Positions 1-10,328 of a DNA stretch of 64,000 bases are shown in pieces. The notes under the pieces are model-generated. The model was given only the letters and a program-made list of their open reading frames with translations, had not been told where the DNA came from and made no database searches. The DNA comes from DASYLJ01 sp964404165 (GTDB lineage: Bacteria; Desulfobacterota; Binatia; DP-6): assembly GCA_964404165.1 (NCBI GenBank), contig CAYOIZ010000038.1, positions 1-64,000 of the forward strand. Direction: 5' to 3'. Position 1 is the stretch's first letter. Each line of letters starts with the position of its first letter. A program made the position numbers and the translations under genes.

Positions 1-675
1 GCGCGCGACCTCCGCCGCGAACGTGGCATCGGCACCCGTCCCGAGCAACGCCACGCCGCCCGCACCGCGCGCCACGAGGCCGTCGAGCACCGCCGCGGTC
101 GGCGCCGCGAACCAACGCCGCGACGAGCACGACGAGCCGAGGCACGCCGCCACCAACGGGCCGTCGATCCCGGCGGTCAGAGCCGCGGCCTCCGCCGCCT
201 CCGCGGCCGTGGGCGCGAGCCCGAACGCGACCGCCGCCGGCGGCAGCGCGAGCAGGTCGCCGAACGCCAGGAACTGCTCCAGCTTCGACCGCGCCACCCC
301 CTGCTCCGCGAGCTGACGGGTGGCGAAGAGCCAGCTGCCCTCGCGGGCATCGGCGCGCGCGAACCCGAGCCGGACCGGTGCGCCCGACGCGCGTGCGATG
401 AGCGCACTCTTGATGCCGCGCCCGAGGTCGAGCGCGACGTCGACGCCGCCGGCACGCACCTGGCGCACGAGCGGCGGCACCGCGCGCAGCCCGTCCCGGC
501 GTGCGAACACGACGACGTCGTCGAGCCACGGATGCCCCACCAGCAGCGGCGCCGACGGCGGCTCGACGGCCCAGACGAGGTGCGCATCGGGCAGCCCGTG
601 GCGGATCCGACCGAGCAGCGGCAACGCCCGGATCACGTCGCCGATGGCCCCGGGAAGGACGATCAGCAGACGCAT
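1..675 (-). CDS. Glycosyltransferase family 9 (heptosyltransferase-like), C-terminus cut by window edge
   Basis: The gene starts at ATG 675 and stays open to the window edge, so about 225 residues are visible. The N-terminus MRLLIVLPGAIGDVI is the GT9/ADP-heptose transferase signature, a Rossmann strand followed by GxxGD. The segments GIDGPLVAAC and GGVALLGTGAD fit the donor-binding C-terminal half. GT9 enzymes add heptose or related sugars to the LPS inner core at the cytoplasmic face of the inner membrane. The start overlaps the end of the upstream kinase gene by 13 bases, so it is probably the next gene of the same transcript. It is the second GT9 enzyme of the cluster after the one at 2152-3219. 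The sugar and acceptor cannot be read from the sequence. Confidence 0.85.
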   Translation of the reverse strand, partial: MRLLIVLPGAIGDVIRALPLLGRIRHGLPDAHLVWAVEPPSAPLLVGHPWLDDVVVFARRDGLRAVPPLVRQVRAGGVDVALDLGRGIKSALIARASGAPVRLGFARADAREGSWLFATRQLAEQGVARSKLEQFLAFGDLLALPPAAVAFGLAPTAAEAAEAAALTAGIDGPLVAACLGSSCSSRRWFAAPTAAVLDGLVARGAGGVALLGTGADATFAAEVAR

Positions 676-1421
676 GGCGCTCCCAGCTGGGCGGCATACG
701 CCGAGCGAAACGCGGTCACGTCGTCGGCGCTCGCCAGCGTCCCGCTCGGATCGAGCTTGTGCCAGGAGCGCGTCAGCCGTCGCAACGTGCGGCGTCGCGC
801 CCGCGGCGCGAGCGGTGGCGCGTAGAGGCGGGCACGATCGAGGTCGAGCACCGCCATCTCGATGCCGCCGCTCGTCCCGCGCCGCGCCAGGAGATTCGTC
901 AGATTGAGATCGGTGTGGAGGAGCCCCGCCTGGTGCATGCCGGCGACCGTGCGGGCCGCACCCTCGACCAGGGCGCGCCGCGTGCCGGGATCCGGCGACG
1001 CACGCAGGGCGTCGACGAGCGTCGCGGCACCCGGCACCTCGGCGGTCACGACGGCGCCGCGATAGATGAGCCCGCCCTCGACCCGCACCGCGAGGATCTC
1101 CGCCGCCGGCACGCCGCGGCGCCGCGCCTCGGCGGTCACCACCAGCTCGCGCAGCGGGCGGTACCACGGCCCGAGGTACGTCTCGTGCACGATGCGCGCG
1201 AGCCAGCCGCCGCGGCGATTGCAGCGCAGCACCACCCGCGGCCCCCCCGGGACGGCCAGTCGCCAGACGGCTCCGCGTCCGCCGCGCATCGGCTCCGCGT
1301 CGTCGGGCACCGTGAGCACGGGCGCCAGCAACCATGCACCGAGCACGGGGACCAGGTCGCGACGAACGGCGACCCGCACCGCGCCGGCGCGCAGCGGCAC
1401 GTAGGACTCGGGGAGCGTCAT
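663..1421 (-). CDS. LPS core kinase, Kdo kinase / WaaP family
   Basis: This 252-residue protein has the small-kinase fold of the lipopolysaccharide kinase (Kdo/WaaP) family, which phosphorylates Kdo or heptose of the LPS inner core. The catalytic loop reads LLHTDLNLTNLL near residue 170 (H-x-D-L-N-x-x-N). The metal-binding segment AVLDLDRARLY follows. A basic region KLVLRCN-like (VVLRCNRRGG near residue 75) sits at the nucleotide-binding Lys/Arg position. The start is chosen because ATG 1421 overlaps the stop of the upstream glycosyltransferase in an ATGA arrangement. Position among WaaA, LpxK and GT9 genes supports a core-modifying role. KdkA and WaaP cannot be told apart here. Confidence 0.8.
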   Translation of the reverse strand: MTLPESYVPLRAGAVRVAVRRDLVPVLGAWLLAPVLTVPDDAEPMRGGRGAVWRLAVPGGPRVVLRCNRRGGWLARIVHETYLGPWYRPLRELVVTAEARRRGVPAAEILAVRVEGGLIYRGAVVTAEVPGAATLVDALRASPDPGTRRALVEGAARTVAGMHQAGLLHTDLNLTNLLARRGTSGGIEMAVLDLDRARLYAPPLAPRARRRTLRRLTRSWHKLDPSGTLASADDVTAFRSAYAAQLGAPCVC

Positions 1422-2155
1422 GCGATCTCGAGCGGACGGTTGCGCACCCGTTCCCACAGCTTCGCATGGGCCACCACGGCCCGATACCCGAGCAACACCG
1501 CGGCGACCCACCGGGCGAGACCGGCCGGACGCCGGGCGTGTGCCACCAGCACGCGCGCCGCCGCCACGCACGGCGACAGCACCAGCTCGCGCAGGCGCGG
1601 CGTGCTGCCTTCGTCCTCGAGCAGTGCCGCTGCCACCGAACTGTCGGCGTCGAGCACCTCGAGCGCCGCGGCGAGCGAGGCGGCGTGGGCAACCACGACC
1701 ACCGGCTCCAGCGGATCCAGGTTCCCGTTGCCCCGCGGAACCCGGAGCGCCAGCTCGAGGCCACGTGCCACCACCACGCGGCACCCGGCACGCGGCGCGA
1801 GACGGAGCGGCGCCCGGCGGAGCAGGAATGCGCTCCCGAGCGTCTCCAGCTCGCGCCGGATGCGTCGCGGCGCACCCACCGCGATCGCCGCCGCCACCGC
1901 GTCCCGCATGCCCGACGGCGCGATCTCGTCCTCGCGCAGCAGGAGGATCCACGGCGCACGTCCGACGGTCGCCAGGGCGACCACGCTGCGGACGTGGTCC
2001 ACCCCGGCCGGCAGACCCGCGGGGTCGACCCGCCCGAGCCGATCCAGCACGACGCGCTCCTCCGCCCACGCCACCGCCGCCAGGGTGCGCTCGAGCTTCG
2101 CGTCCCCACGACTCGCCACCACCACGACCACCACCGGCACCTCGGCCTCGCTCAT
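1418..2155 (-). CDS. Glycosyltransferase family 2-like protein
   Basis: This encodes 245 residues. The N-terminal strand EVPVVVVVVASRGD, the segment WAEERVVLDRLGRVD and the later LREDEIAP resemble degenerate GT2 inner-core glycosyltransferases of the WaaE/KdtX type, where the corresponding segments carry nucleotide-sugar contacts and the DxD-like acidic pair. The C-terminal quarter is hydrophobic and basic (RWVAAVLLGYRAVVAHAKLW), which suggests membrane association. The start overlaps the stop of the upstream waaF-like gene by 4 bases and the stop overlaps the kinase start by 4 bases, so it belongs to the LPS transcript. Conservation is weak, so the GT2 call is moderate. Confidence 0.6.
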   Translation of the reverse strand: MSEAEVPVVVVVVASRGDAKLERTLAAVAWAEERVVLDRLGRVDPAGLPAGVDHVRSVVALATVGRAPWILLLREDEIAPSGMRDAVAAAIAVGAPRRIRRELETLGSAFLLRRAPLRLAPRAGCRVVVARGLELALRVPRGNGNLDPLEPVVVVAHAASLAAALEVLDADSSVAAALLEDEGSTPRLRELVLSPCVAAARVLVAHARRPAGLARWVAAVLLGYRAVVAHAKLWERVRNRPLEIA

Positions 2156-3219
2156 GCGGCACTGCCGGCGCTGCAGCGACCGGCGAGCAGCCCGCGCGCC
2201 GCCGCGAGCACGCTGTCCGGCGTCACGAGACGCATGCAGTCCTCCGTCCCGCGTGGACAGGAGCGTCCGCCGTGGGTGCCGCACGGCCGGCAGGCGAGAT
2301 CGGCCTCGACGACCACCGCGCGCGCGCCGCGCGGCCCATAGCCGAGCGCCGGCGTGGTCGCACAGAAGATCGCCACCACCGGCACCTCGCGCGCACACGC
2401 GACGTGCATCGGCGCGCTGTCGTTCGCGATCAGCAGCGCCAGCCGATCGACGACGGCGACCATCGTCGCGAGATCCGTGCGGCCCGCGAGCACCGTGGCG
2501 TGGCCGCCGGCGCGACGCGCCACGTCCTCGGCGACGTCGCGATCCGCGGGCGCCCCGAGCAGCACGACACGTGCACCGTCCGCCGCGAGCGCCGCCACGA
2601 CGGCGGCGAACCCGGCCGCCGTCCATCGTTTCGTCGCCCACACCGAGCCCGGGGCGACCCCGATCAGCGGCCCGGGTCCGTCGGGCAGCAGTGCCGCCGC
2701 GCGGGTCGCGGCCTCGTCGCCCACGGGCAGGTGCATCGGCGGCGACGGCACGAGCGCGGGTCCGAACGGCGCCAGGAGGGCGAGGTTCCGATCGACGTCG
2801 TGGCGGCTCCGGTCGCGCGGCACGCGCTCGTGGAACAGCAGCGCGCCCCGGCTGTCCGCGAACCCCACGCGCCGCGGGATCCCCGCCGCCGCCAGCACGA
2901 GGGCCGTCCGCAGCGAGCGGTGCGGCGACACCGCGACGTCGAAGCGCTCGCGGCGCAGCCGCCGCGCCGTGCGCCACAACCCGCCGAGGCCGGCGTCGCT
3001 GGCCCGCTTGTCGTCCACCAGCACCGCGTCGACGTCGGGGTGGCCGCGCAGCAGCGGCACCGCCTCGGGCCGCACCAGCACGTCGAGACGGCGCGGGTGC
3101 ACCCGTTGGCGCAGCGCGGTCAGGAGCGGCGTGGTCAGGACGACGTCACCCAGAAAGCTTGTCTGCACAACCAGGAGCGACGGGCCGTCCCGCGCGTCAG
3201 GCCGTGCGCCCGCCGCCAT
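2152..3219 (-). CDS. waaF: ADP-heptose:LPS heptosyltransferase II family (GT9)
   Basis: The product is 355 residues, close to the usual 340-360 for WaaF. The N-terminus LLVVQTSFLGDVVLTTPLL is the GT9 start motif with its acidic residue. The C-terminal half contains GVAPGSVWATKRW, LIANDSAPMHVA and the late Cys-rich CRPC...CP...C segment typical of WaaF. It should transfer heptose onto the Kdo-lipid A core at the inner membrane. A gap of about 90 bases separates it from the lpxK stop, the largest break in the LPS part of the cluster, so a secondary promoter could lie there. I see no convincing one. Confidence 0.88.
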   Translation of the reverse strand: MAAGARPDARDGPSLLVVQTSFLGDVVLTTPLLTALRQRVHPRRLDVLVRPEAVPLLRGHPDVDAVLVDDKRASDAGLGGLWRTARRLRRERFDVAVSPHRSLRTALVLAAAGIPRRVGFADSRGALLFHERVPRDRSRHDVDRNLALLAPFGPALVPSPPMHLPVGDEAATRAAALLPDGPGPLIGVAPGSVWATKRWTAAGFAAVVAALAADGARVVLLGAPADRDVAEDVARRAGGHATVLAGRTDLATMVAVVDRLALLIANDSAPMHVACAREVPVVAIFCATTPALGYGPRGARAVVVEADLACRPCGTHGGRSCPRGTEDCMRLVTPDSVLAAARGLLAGRCSAGSAA

Positions 3220-3312
3220 CGCTCGGCCTGCGCGGAAGGTCGGTGGCTGCCATCGCCATTGGTGCCGTCTACCGTCTATCCGGGTGCAATGCCACTTCGC
3301 CCGGGTGGCGTG

Positions 3313-4350
3313 TCACGCCGGGGCGAGGAGCAGGTCGACCAGCGCGTCACCCTGGTCGACCACCAGCTCGACGCGCAGCGCGTGCATCGCCGCCACCCCC
3401 GGATGCTCGGCCAGCTTGACCAGGTCCTTCTCGGTGGTGACGAGCATGCCCTCGGCGGAGGCCGCGATCAGCGCCGCCACGTCCACCGAGGCGTACGCGT
3501 AGTGATCCGGGAACACGATGTGCCGGCGCACCCGCGCGCCGCAGCGTTCGAGGAGCGCCGTGAACCGCTCCGGCCGCGCCACGCCCGACACCGCCACGAC
3601 CGTGGTCCCCTCGAGACACGACAGCGGCAGCACGCGCCAGCCGTCGGCCACGGCCCGCACCACCGCGGTCGCCGCGAGCCGTGCCGTGAAGCGGGGAATG
3701 TCCGGTGCCGACGGCGGGACGCCGTCGCCGACCGCCAGCACGGCCCGGGCGCGACCGAGTGCCGCGACCGCTTCGCGACGCGAGCCGGCGGGGAGGAGCC
3801 GGCCGGCGGCCGGATCGTCGCTCAGCAGCACCAGATCGGCGTCGCGCTGCAGCGCGCGGTGCTGGAAGCCGTCGTCGAGCACGATGGTGTCGAGCCCGAG
3901 CTGCGTGCACGCCACGAGCGCCGCCTCGGCGCGACGCTCGCCCGTCACCACCGGTCCCGCGAAGCGGCGCGCCAGCATCACCGCCTCGTCGCCCCCCTCT
4001 TCCGCCGATACCAGGGGCGTGCCGTCGGTGCCGACGATCACGACGCCGGGTTGGCGCTTGCGATAGCCCCGGGCGACGATGCCGACGCGGCGGCCGCGCG
4101 CCGCGAGGCGCTCGGCGAGCCACAGGGCCGCCGGGGTCTTGCCGGTGCCGCCGACGGTGAGGTTCCCGATGCTGATCACCCGTGCCGGCACGCGCGCACG
4201 CGGCAGCCAGCCGGCGTCGTACAGCCCGTTGCGCAGCGCCATCGCGGCACCGTAGATGGCGGACAGCGGGCGCAGCGCGAGCTGGATCGCATGCTCGCTC
4301 GCGGAGTGCGGCGTCCAGGCCCGCTGCACCAGGCCGCCGAGCCTCGACAT
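3313..4350 (-). CDS. lpxK: Tetraacyldisaccharide 4'-kinase LpxK
   Basis: LpxK phosphorylates the 4' position of the lipid A disaccharide at the inner membrane. The 345-residue product has the diagnostic P-loop GNLTVGGTGKTP near residue 65, GYRKRQPG, the DEA segment EEGGDEAVMLARR, LDDGFQHRALQRD and TTEKDLVKL. The N-terminal segment that includes AIYGAAMALRNGLYD is the usual membrane-associated helix. Length matches the family (about 325-350). Its ATG shares a base with the stop of waaA (TGATG). It is downstream of lpxB, as pathway order predicts. Confidence 0.96.
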   Translation of the reverse strand: MSRLGGLVQRAWTPHSASEHAIQLALRPLSAIYGAAMALRNGLYDAGWLPRARVPARVISIGNLTVGGTGKTPAALWLAERLAARGRRVGIVARGYRKRQPGVVIVGTDGTPLVSAEEGGDEAVMLARRFAGPVVTGERRAEAALVACTQLGLDTIVLDDGFQHRALQRDADLVLLSDDPAAGRLLPAGSRREAVAALGRARAVLAVGDGVPPSAPDIPRFTARLAATAVVRAVADGWRVLPLSCLEGTTVVAVSGVARPERFTALLERCGARVRRHIVFPDHYAYASVDVAALIAASAEGMLVTTEKDLVKLAEHPGVAAMHALRVELVVDQGDALVDLLLAPA

Positions 4351-5654
4351 CAGCCCGTCGCCGCCCGGGCGAACGTCGCCGACTCGAGGACCGTCGCGAT
4401 GATCTTCATGTGCCGCTCGACGGCCCCCTGCCCGGTCTGCGCCGCCGCCCAGGCGCGCAGGCCCATGTCGTGGGCGCGCTCCGGCTCGGCCAGGAGATGG
4501 TCGAGGGCGAGCGCCAGGGCGTCGGCCGTCGACACCCGCATGCCGCCACCCGCGGCGAGCAGCCGCTCCACCACGGGCCCCGCATTCCCCGTGTGCGGTC
4601 CCACCAACACCGGACGGCTGTGGCGCGCGGGCTCGATGACGTTGTGGCCGCCGACGGGCACCAGGCTGCCGCCGACGAACGCGATCGCCCCGAGGGCGTA
4701 CGCGTGCGCCAGCACGCCGATCGTGTCGAGCAGGATCACGCCCGCCCCCGACGGCACCTCGCCCTCGCCGCGCAGCAGGCCGCTCCATCGCACCAGCGCC
4801 ACGCCATGCGCCGCGACCTCGGCGGCGACCCCGTCGAAGCGCTCGGGATGGCGCGGCGCCAGCAGGAGCAGCAGGCGGGGATGACCCAGCGACAGCCTCG
4901 CCAGCACCTCGACGAGGATCGTCTCCTCGCCCTCGTGCGTGCTGCCGGCGACGATCACCTGCCGTCCCTCGAGCAGCGTCGCCATCGCCTGCACGTCGGC
5001 GGGCGGCATCGCCGCCTCGGCGTCGAACTTGAGGCTCCCGGCGACCTGCACGCGTCGCGGATCGGCCCCGAGCGCGATGATCCGCTCGGCGTCCTCCGGC
5101 GTCTGCATGCAGCAGGTGACGGTGGCGAGCGCGCTGCGGTAGAGCGGACGCAACCATCGCGCACGCGCGAGCGTGCGCTCGCTGATGCGGCCGCTCACCA
5201 TGATGGCCGGGACACGATGCCGCGCCAGCTCGGTCAGGAGCGTCGGCCAGATCTCCGTCTCCGTGAAGAAGAACGCCTCGACGCGCAGCGTGCGCAGCAG
5301 CGCGCGCACGGGGCCCGGCGCATCGAGGGGGAACAGGAAGGCCATGTGGACGTCGGGCAGGTCCCGCGCCAGCGCCAGGCCGGTACGCGTCAACGTCGAC
5401 ACCACCGCCAGCCGGCCGGGGAATCGCGTCCGGAGCTGCGCCAGCAGGGGCCGCACCGCCGTGAGCTCGCCCACCGACGCCGCGTGGATCCACAGTGCCG
5501 GCGCGCTCGACGCCGCAGCCCGGTCGCCGGCGGGAAGCCGGCCGAGGCGATCCCCGAGCCCCCGCCACCCGGCGGGCAGTCCGGGCACGTACGAGGCCAC
5601 GGTCGCGCCGGCGGCTGCGACCCGCATCACCGCCCGGTAGGCGCTCGCCGTCAC
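4350..5654 (-). CDS. waaA: Kdo transferase WaaA (KdtA)
   Basis: WaaA adds Kdo to the lipid IVA precursor at the cytoplasmic face of the inner membrane. The 434-residue product, close to 425 in E. coli, shows HAASVGE, TETEIWP, VSGRISERT, the donor-site motif GSTHEGEE and GGSLVPVGGHNVIEPA. The start is taken as GTG 5654 because it forms a GTGA overlap with the stop of the preceding acyltransferase gene. Longer upstream readings lack family similarity. Whether it transfers one or two Kdo residues cannot be told from sequence. Confidence 0.95.
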   Translation of the reverse strand: MTASAYRAVMRVAAAGATVASYVPGLPAGWRGLGDRLGRLPAGDRAAASSAPALWIHAASVGELTAVRPLLAQLRTRFPGRLAVVSTLTRTGLALARDLPDVHMAFLFPLDAPGPVRALLRTLRVEAFFFTETEIWPTLLTELARHRVPAIMVSGRISERTLARARWLRPLYRSALATVTCCMQTPEDAERIIALGADPRRVQVAGSLKFDAEAAMPPADVQAMATLLEGRQVIVAGSTHEGEETILVEVLARLSLGHPRLLLLLAPRHPERFDGVAAEVAAHGVALVRWSGLLRGEGEVPSGAGVILLDTIGVLAHAYALGAIAFVGGSLVPVGGHNVIEPARHSRPVLVGPHTGNAGPVVERLLAAGGGMRVSTADALALALDHLLAEPERAHDMGLRAWAAAQTGQGAVERHMKIIATVLESATFARAATG

Positions 5655-6388
5655 GCTCGCGGGCCCTCGACCCAGGCCCCGGCCCGCGATGCCGTGGCCG
5701 CGAGTGCCTGCTGCACGGCCGCCAGCGAGCCGGCGCCGTCGCGTCGCCCGACCGGGACCGGCGGGCTCAGGACGAGGGCGACCCGGGCGAACGGCAACGG
5801 CACCTGCATGCGGTCCCAGCTCCCGAACCGCTTCACCGGCTGCGCCGCGATGCCGATGGCGACGACCGGCAGACCGGTGACGCGCGCCAGCTGGACGACG
5901 CCCTCCTTCGCCTCGTGCCGGGGGCCGCGCGGCCCGTCCGGCACGACCACCAGATCCTCGCCGCGCGCGTTCGCCTCGACGAGGCCACGCAGCGCCCCGA
6001 GCCAGCCACGCGTCGACGAGCCCCGGATCACCTCCACCCCGAAGCGCTGCACCGCCTGTGCCGCGATCTCGCCGTCGCGATGCCAGCTCAGCATGACGCG
6101 CGGCCGAAACATCGGATGCACGTGCGTCACCATGAGCGGCAGCATCGGGATGCCGTCGTGCCACGTCGCCCAGATCGCGCGCTCGCCGCGGGCATGGGCG
6201 CCGAGCACCCCGGACGGATCCTCCACCTGGATGCGCAAGGTCAGATACAGGACGCGCAGCACGATCGCGATGACGGCGCCCATCACCTGCACCGTGACGC
6301 GGCGGCGCCACGTCCACCCGTGCCGGAACGGTGAATCCTCCGGCCGCGTGCTCTCGCGCGCCCGCCGGCCCTGCGAGCCCCCCCGCAT
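5651..6388 (-). CDS. DUF374 acyltransferase, LpxJ-type lipid A secondary acyltransferase candidate
   Basis: This 245-residue protein belongs to the lysophospholipid-acyltransferase superfamily, DUF374 branch. WATWHDGIPMLPLM holds the H-x4-D-like catalytic pair, followed by SWHRDGEIAA, VIRGSSTRGWLGAL and VVPDGPRGPRHEAKEG. A hydrophobic segment near residues 32-52 anchors the N-terminus. DUF374 includes LpxJ, the Kdo-independent secondary acyltransferase known from epsilonproteobacteria. Placement directly between msbA and waaA, with no LpxL/LpxM homologue in the window, suggests it adds a secondary chain to lipid A. A role in phospholipid or other lipid acylation is the alternative. Confidence 0.82.
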   Translation of the reverse strand: MRGGSQGRRARESTRPEDSPFRHGWTWRRRVTVQVMGAVIAIVLRVLYLTLRIQVEDPSGVLGAHARGERAIWATWHDGIPMLPLMVTHVHPMFRPRVMLSWHRDGEIAAQAVQRFGVEVIRGSSTRGWLGALRGLVEANARGEDLVVVPDGPRGPRHEAKEGVVQLARVTGLPVVAIGIAAQPVKRFGSWDRMQVPLPFARVALVLSPPVPVGRRDGAGSLAAVQQALAATASRAGAWVEGPRA

Positions 6389-6400
6389 TCCCGACGGCTC

Positions 6401-8164
6401 CTACCCGGCGCGCCCGACCGGCACCGCGGGCTCGGCCGCCGGCTCGGACTCGCCGAACTGCAGCTCGTACAGCTTGCGATACTCGCGTCCGTGCGCGAGC
6501 AGCTCCTCGTGCGTGCCGCTCTCGACGATCCGCCCGCGCACGATCACGACGATCCGGTTCGCACGCCGCACGGTCGACAGCCGATGCGCCACCACCAGCG
6601 TCGTGCGATTCGCCATCAGGCGTTCGATCGCCTCCTGCACGAGCCCCTCCGACTCGGTGTCGAGCGCGGACGTGGCCTCGTCGAGGATCAGGATGGGCGC
6701 GTTCTTGAGGACGGCGCGCGCGATGGCGAGGCGCTGGCGCTGGCCGCCCGAGAGCCGCACCCCGAGGTCGCCGATCTGCGTCTCGTAGCCGTTCGGCAAC
6801 GCCGTGATGAAGGCGTGCGCGTTCGCCGCGCTGGCCGCCGCCTCGATCTCCGCGTCCGTGGCGTCGATGCGTCCATAGGCGATGTTGGCGCGCACGGTGT
6901 CGTTGAACAGGAAGGTGAACTGCGTCACGACCGCGATGTGCGCCCGCAAGCTCTCGATCGTCAGGTCACGGATGTCCGTGCCGTCGATCGCGATGCGACC
7001 GCCGGTGACGTCGTAGAACCGCGGGATCAGATCGGCGAGCGTGCTCTTGCCGCCGCCGCTCATGCCGACGAGCGCCACGACGTCGCCCGCCGGGATGACG
7101 AGGTCGATACCCTGCAGGACGGGCTCGGCGGGCTCGTACGCGAAGCTCACGCCCTCGAGCGTGACGCCCTGGTGGATGCCGTCCAGGGTGACGGCTCCCG
7201 GTCGATTCGTGATCTGCGTCTTCGTGTCGAGCAGCGCGAAGACGCGTTCGGCGCCCGCCAGGCCCTGCTGGATCGTGTAGTTCGTGCGCACCAGCTTCTT
7301 GAACGGCTCGTAGAGGAGGACCACCGTGATGATGAAGCCGAAGAAGCTCCCCTGCGTGCGCGTCCCGGCCATGACGCTGGCGCCGCCGTACCAGATGATG
7401 CCCGCGATCGCCGCCCCGGCGAGCACCTCGGTTACCGGCAGCGAGCGCAGCCGGCTCGCCCGCATGTAGAGCGCGAAGATCTTCTCGTCCTGCGCGTGGA
7501 AGCGGGATTCCTCGTAACGCTCCTGCCCGAAGGCCTTGACGACGCGATTGCCCTGCACGTTCTCGTGCAGCATGCCGTTCAGTCGCCCCGTCGCCTCCTG
7601 CTGGCGGCGGCTGTTCTGGCGGAGCTGCTTCGAGAAGACACGGATCGGCAGCGCCGCGATCGGGAACAGGGTGACCGCGAGCAGCGCCAGGAACCAGTCC
7701 ATGTAGATGGCGACGCCGACCAGCCCGAGCAGCGTCGTGGTGTCCTGGAAGATCGACTTGATGGCGTCCGTCACGGTGCCACGCACCAGGATGACGTCGG
7801 CGGTGACGCGCGACACGATCTGCCCCGCCCGCGACTTGTTGAAGAACGCCATGTCGAGGCGCTGCAGGTGCGCGGTGAGCTCGTTGCGGATGTCGGTGAT
7901 GACGCGCTGGCCGATCCAGTCGGTGAGGTAGCCCGACCCGAAGCTCAGGCCGCCGCGCAGGAGCGCCGCGCCCACCACTGCCAGGACCGCCCACGGCAGC
8001 ATCTCGCGGCGCTGCTGGCTGAACACCTCGTCGAAGGTGAAGCGGACGAGGAACGGCACGCTGCTCTCGAGCGCGCTGAAGCCCAGCATGAAGGCGACGG
8101 CGAGGATGCCCTGCGGCCACACGTACGGCCGCAGGTAGGTGAGGACGCGACGGTAGAGCGTCAC
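6401..8164 (-). CDS. msbA: Lipid A flippase MsbA-type ABC exporter
   Basis: This is a 587-residue half-transporter, with six transmembrane helices in roughly the first 320 residues and a C-terminal ATPase. Walker A is GMSGGGKSTLADL, the signature is LSGGQRQRLAIARA, Walker B is PILILDEATSALD and the switch His is in VVAHRLSTV. MsbA flips lipid A-core across the inner membrane using ATP, and the position right after lpxB supports that substrate. GTG 8164 is chosen because it makes a GTGA overlap with the lpxB stop and starts at the first amphipathic helix (LYRRVLTYLRPYVW). A generic lipid or multidrug exporter is less likely here. Confidence 0.93.
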   Translation of the reverse strand: MTLYRRVLTYLRPYVWPQGILAVAFMLGFSALESSVPFLVRFTFDEVFSQQRREMLPWAVLAVVGAALLRGGLSFGSGYLTDWIGQRVITDIRNELTAHLQRLDMAFFNKSRAGQIVSRVTADVILVRGTVTDAIKSIFQDTTTLLGLVGVAIYMDWFLALLAVTLFPIAALPIRVFSKQLRQNSRRQQEATGRLNGMLHENVQGNRVVKAFGQERYEESRFHAQDEKIFALYMRASRLRSLPVTEVLAGAAIAGIIWYGGASVMAGTRTQGSFFGFIITVVLLYEPFKKLVRTNYTIQQGLAGAERVFALLDTKTQITNRPGAVTLDGIHQGVTLEGVSFAYEPAEPVLQGIDLVIPAGDVVALVGMSGGGKSTLADLIPRFYDVTGGRIAIDGTDIRDLTIESLRAHIAVVTQFTFLFNDTVRANIAYGRIDATDAEIEAAASAANAHAFITALPNGYETQIGDLGVRLSGGQRQRLAIARAVLKNAPILILDEATSALDTESEGLVQEAIERLMANRTTLVVAHRLSTVRRANRIVVIVRGRIVESGTHEELLAHGREYRKLYELQFGESEPAAEPAVPVGRAG

Positions 8165-9350
8165 GCGCCGGCCGCCCCCATCATCTCGCTCGCGATCGCC
8201 GCGGCGCGGTCGGCCGCCCCGCCCCGTCCCAGGCGGCGGCGGATGTCGCGCAGCTCGGCCGTGATGGCGGCGTGGCGCGCCGGATCGTCGAGGATGCCGC
8301 GCGCCGCCGCCGCGATGCGCTCGCCCGTCACCTGCCCCTGCAGCAGCTCCGGCACCACCTCGTGCCCGGCGACGATGTTCGGCATGCCGACGTTCTGCAC
8401 GCCGCGCACGAGGAGGCGCGCGAGCGCGAACGTCACCGGCGACAGGCGGTAGACGATGACCATGGGGCACTCGAGCAGCGCGCACTCGAGCGTCGCCGTG
8501 CCCGACGCCACCAGCGCGATGTCGGCGGCGGCGATCAGGTTGTGCATGTCGCCGTCGATGATCGGCACCGGCACCGTGATGCGCGCCGCCGCCACCCGGG
8601 CCTCGACCTCGGCCCGCGACACCGTGTGCGCCAGCACGAGCGGGAACTGGTAGTCGCCGTGCTTCGACAGCTCCTCCGCCGCCTCGAGCAGGCGCGGCAG
8701 GATGTAGTCGATCTCCTTGGCGCGACTGCCGGGCAGCAGCAGCACCGTCCGCTTCGCTGGATCGAGCCCATGCGCCCGCAGCGTCGGCACCCGTCCGGCC
8801 GTCACCTCGACGCGATCGAGCAGCGGGTGCCCGACGAACTCGACGCCGGGGAGGCTGCTCTCGTACAGCCCCGCCTCGAACGGGAACACGACCGCCAGGC
8901 GGTCGACCCGGCGCGCGATCTTGCGCACGCGTCCGCGCCGCCACGCCCACACCTGCGGTGCGATGTAGTAGAGCACCGGCACGCCTGCCCGCTTCGCCGC
9001 CCCCGCCAGCCGCAGGTTGAACTCGGGGAAGTCGATCAGCACGCAGAGATCGGGCGGGTCGTCCCGCAGGCGCCGTCGCAGCTCGCGGTAGATGCGGATC
9101 ACCGCCCGCAGCCGCGCCGCTCCCTCGAGCAGGCCGACGGTGGCCACCTCGCCGGCGTCCGCCAGCGTCTGCATGCCCTCGGCCCGGCAGTGTTCGCCGC
9201 CGAGCCCGAACACCTCGAGGTCGGGCATGCGCCGGCGCAGCGCGCGCAGGAAGTCGGCGCCATGGAGGTCGCCCGACGCCTCACCGGCGACGAGCAACAC
9301 CCGCCGCCGAGGCGTGGGCGTGGGAGCACGCGAGGCTTCGCCTGATGCCA

Positions 9351-9354
<4 letters not shown>
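8161..9354 (-). CDS. lpxB: Lipid-A-disaccharide synthase LpxB
   Basis: LpxB joins UDP-2,3-diacylglucosamine and lipid X to make the tetraacyl disaccharide. The 397-residue product carries GEASGDLHGA near the N-terminus, FGLGGEHCRAEGM, DFPEFNLRLA, YIAPQVWAWRRGR, LLLPGSRAKEI and ALVASGTATLE, all standard for this GT19 enzyme. ATG 9354 gives an ATGA overlap with the preceding oxidoreductase stop. ATG 9351 is an equally possible start one codon later. It follows lpxI and the oxidoreductase and precedes msbA. Confidence 0.96.

Positions 9355-10324
<970 letters not shown>

Positions 10325-10328
<4 letters not shown>

Noticed and set aside
501..3419. Very long open frame on the plus strand opposite the LPS genes
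   Set aside because: Composition is Arg/Pro/Ala-rich without domains, and it lies antisense to recognisable kinase and glycosyltransferase genes. It results from high GC at third positions.
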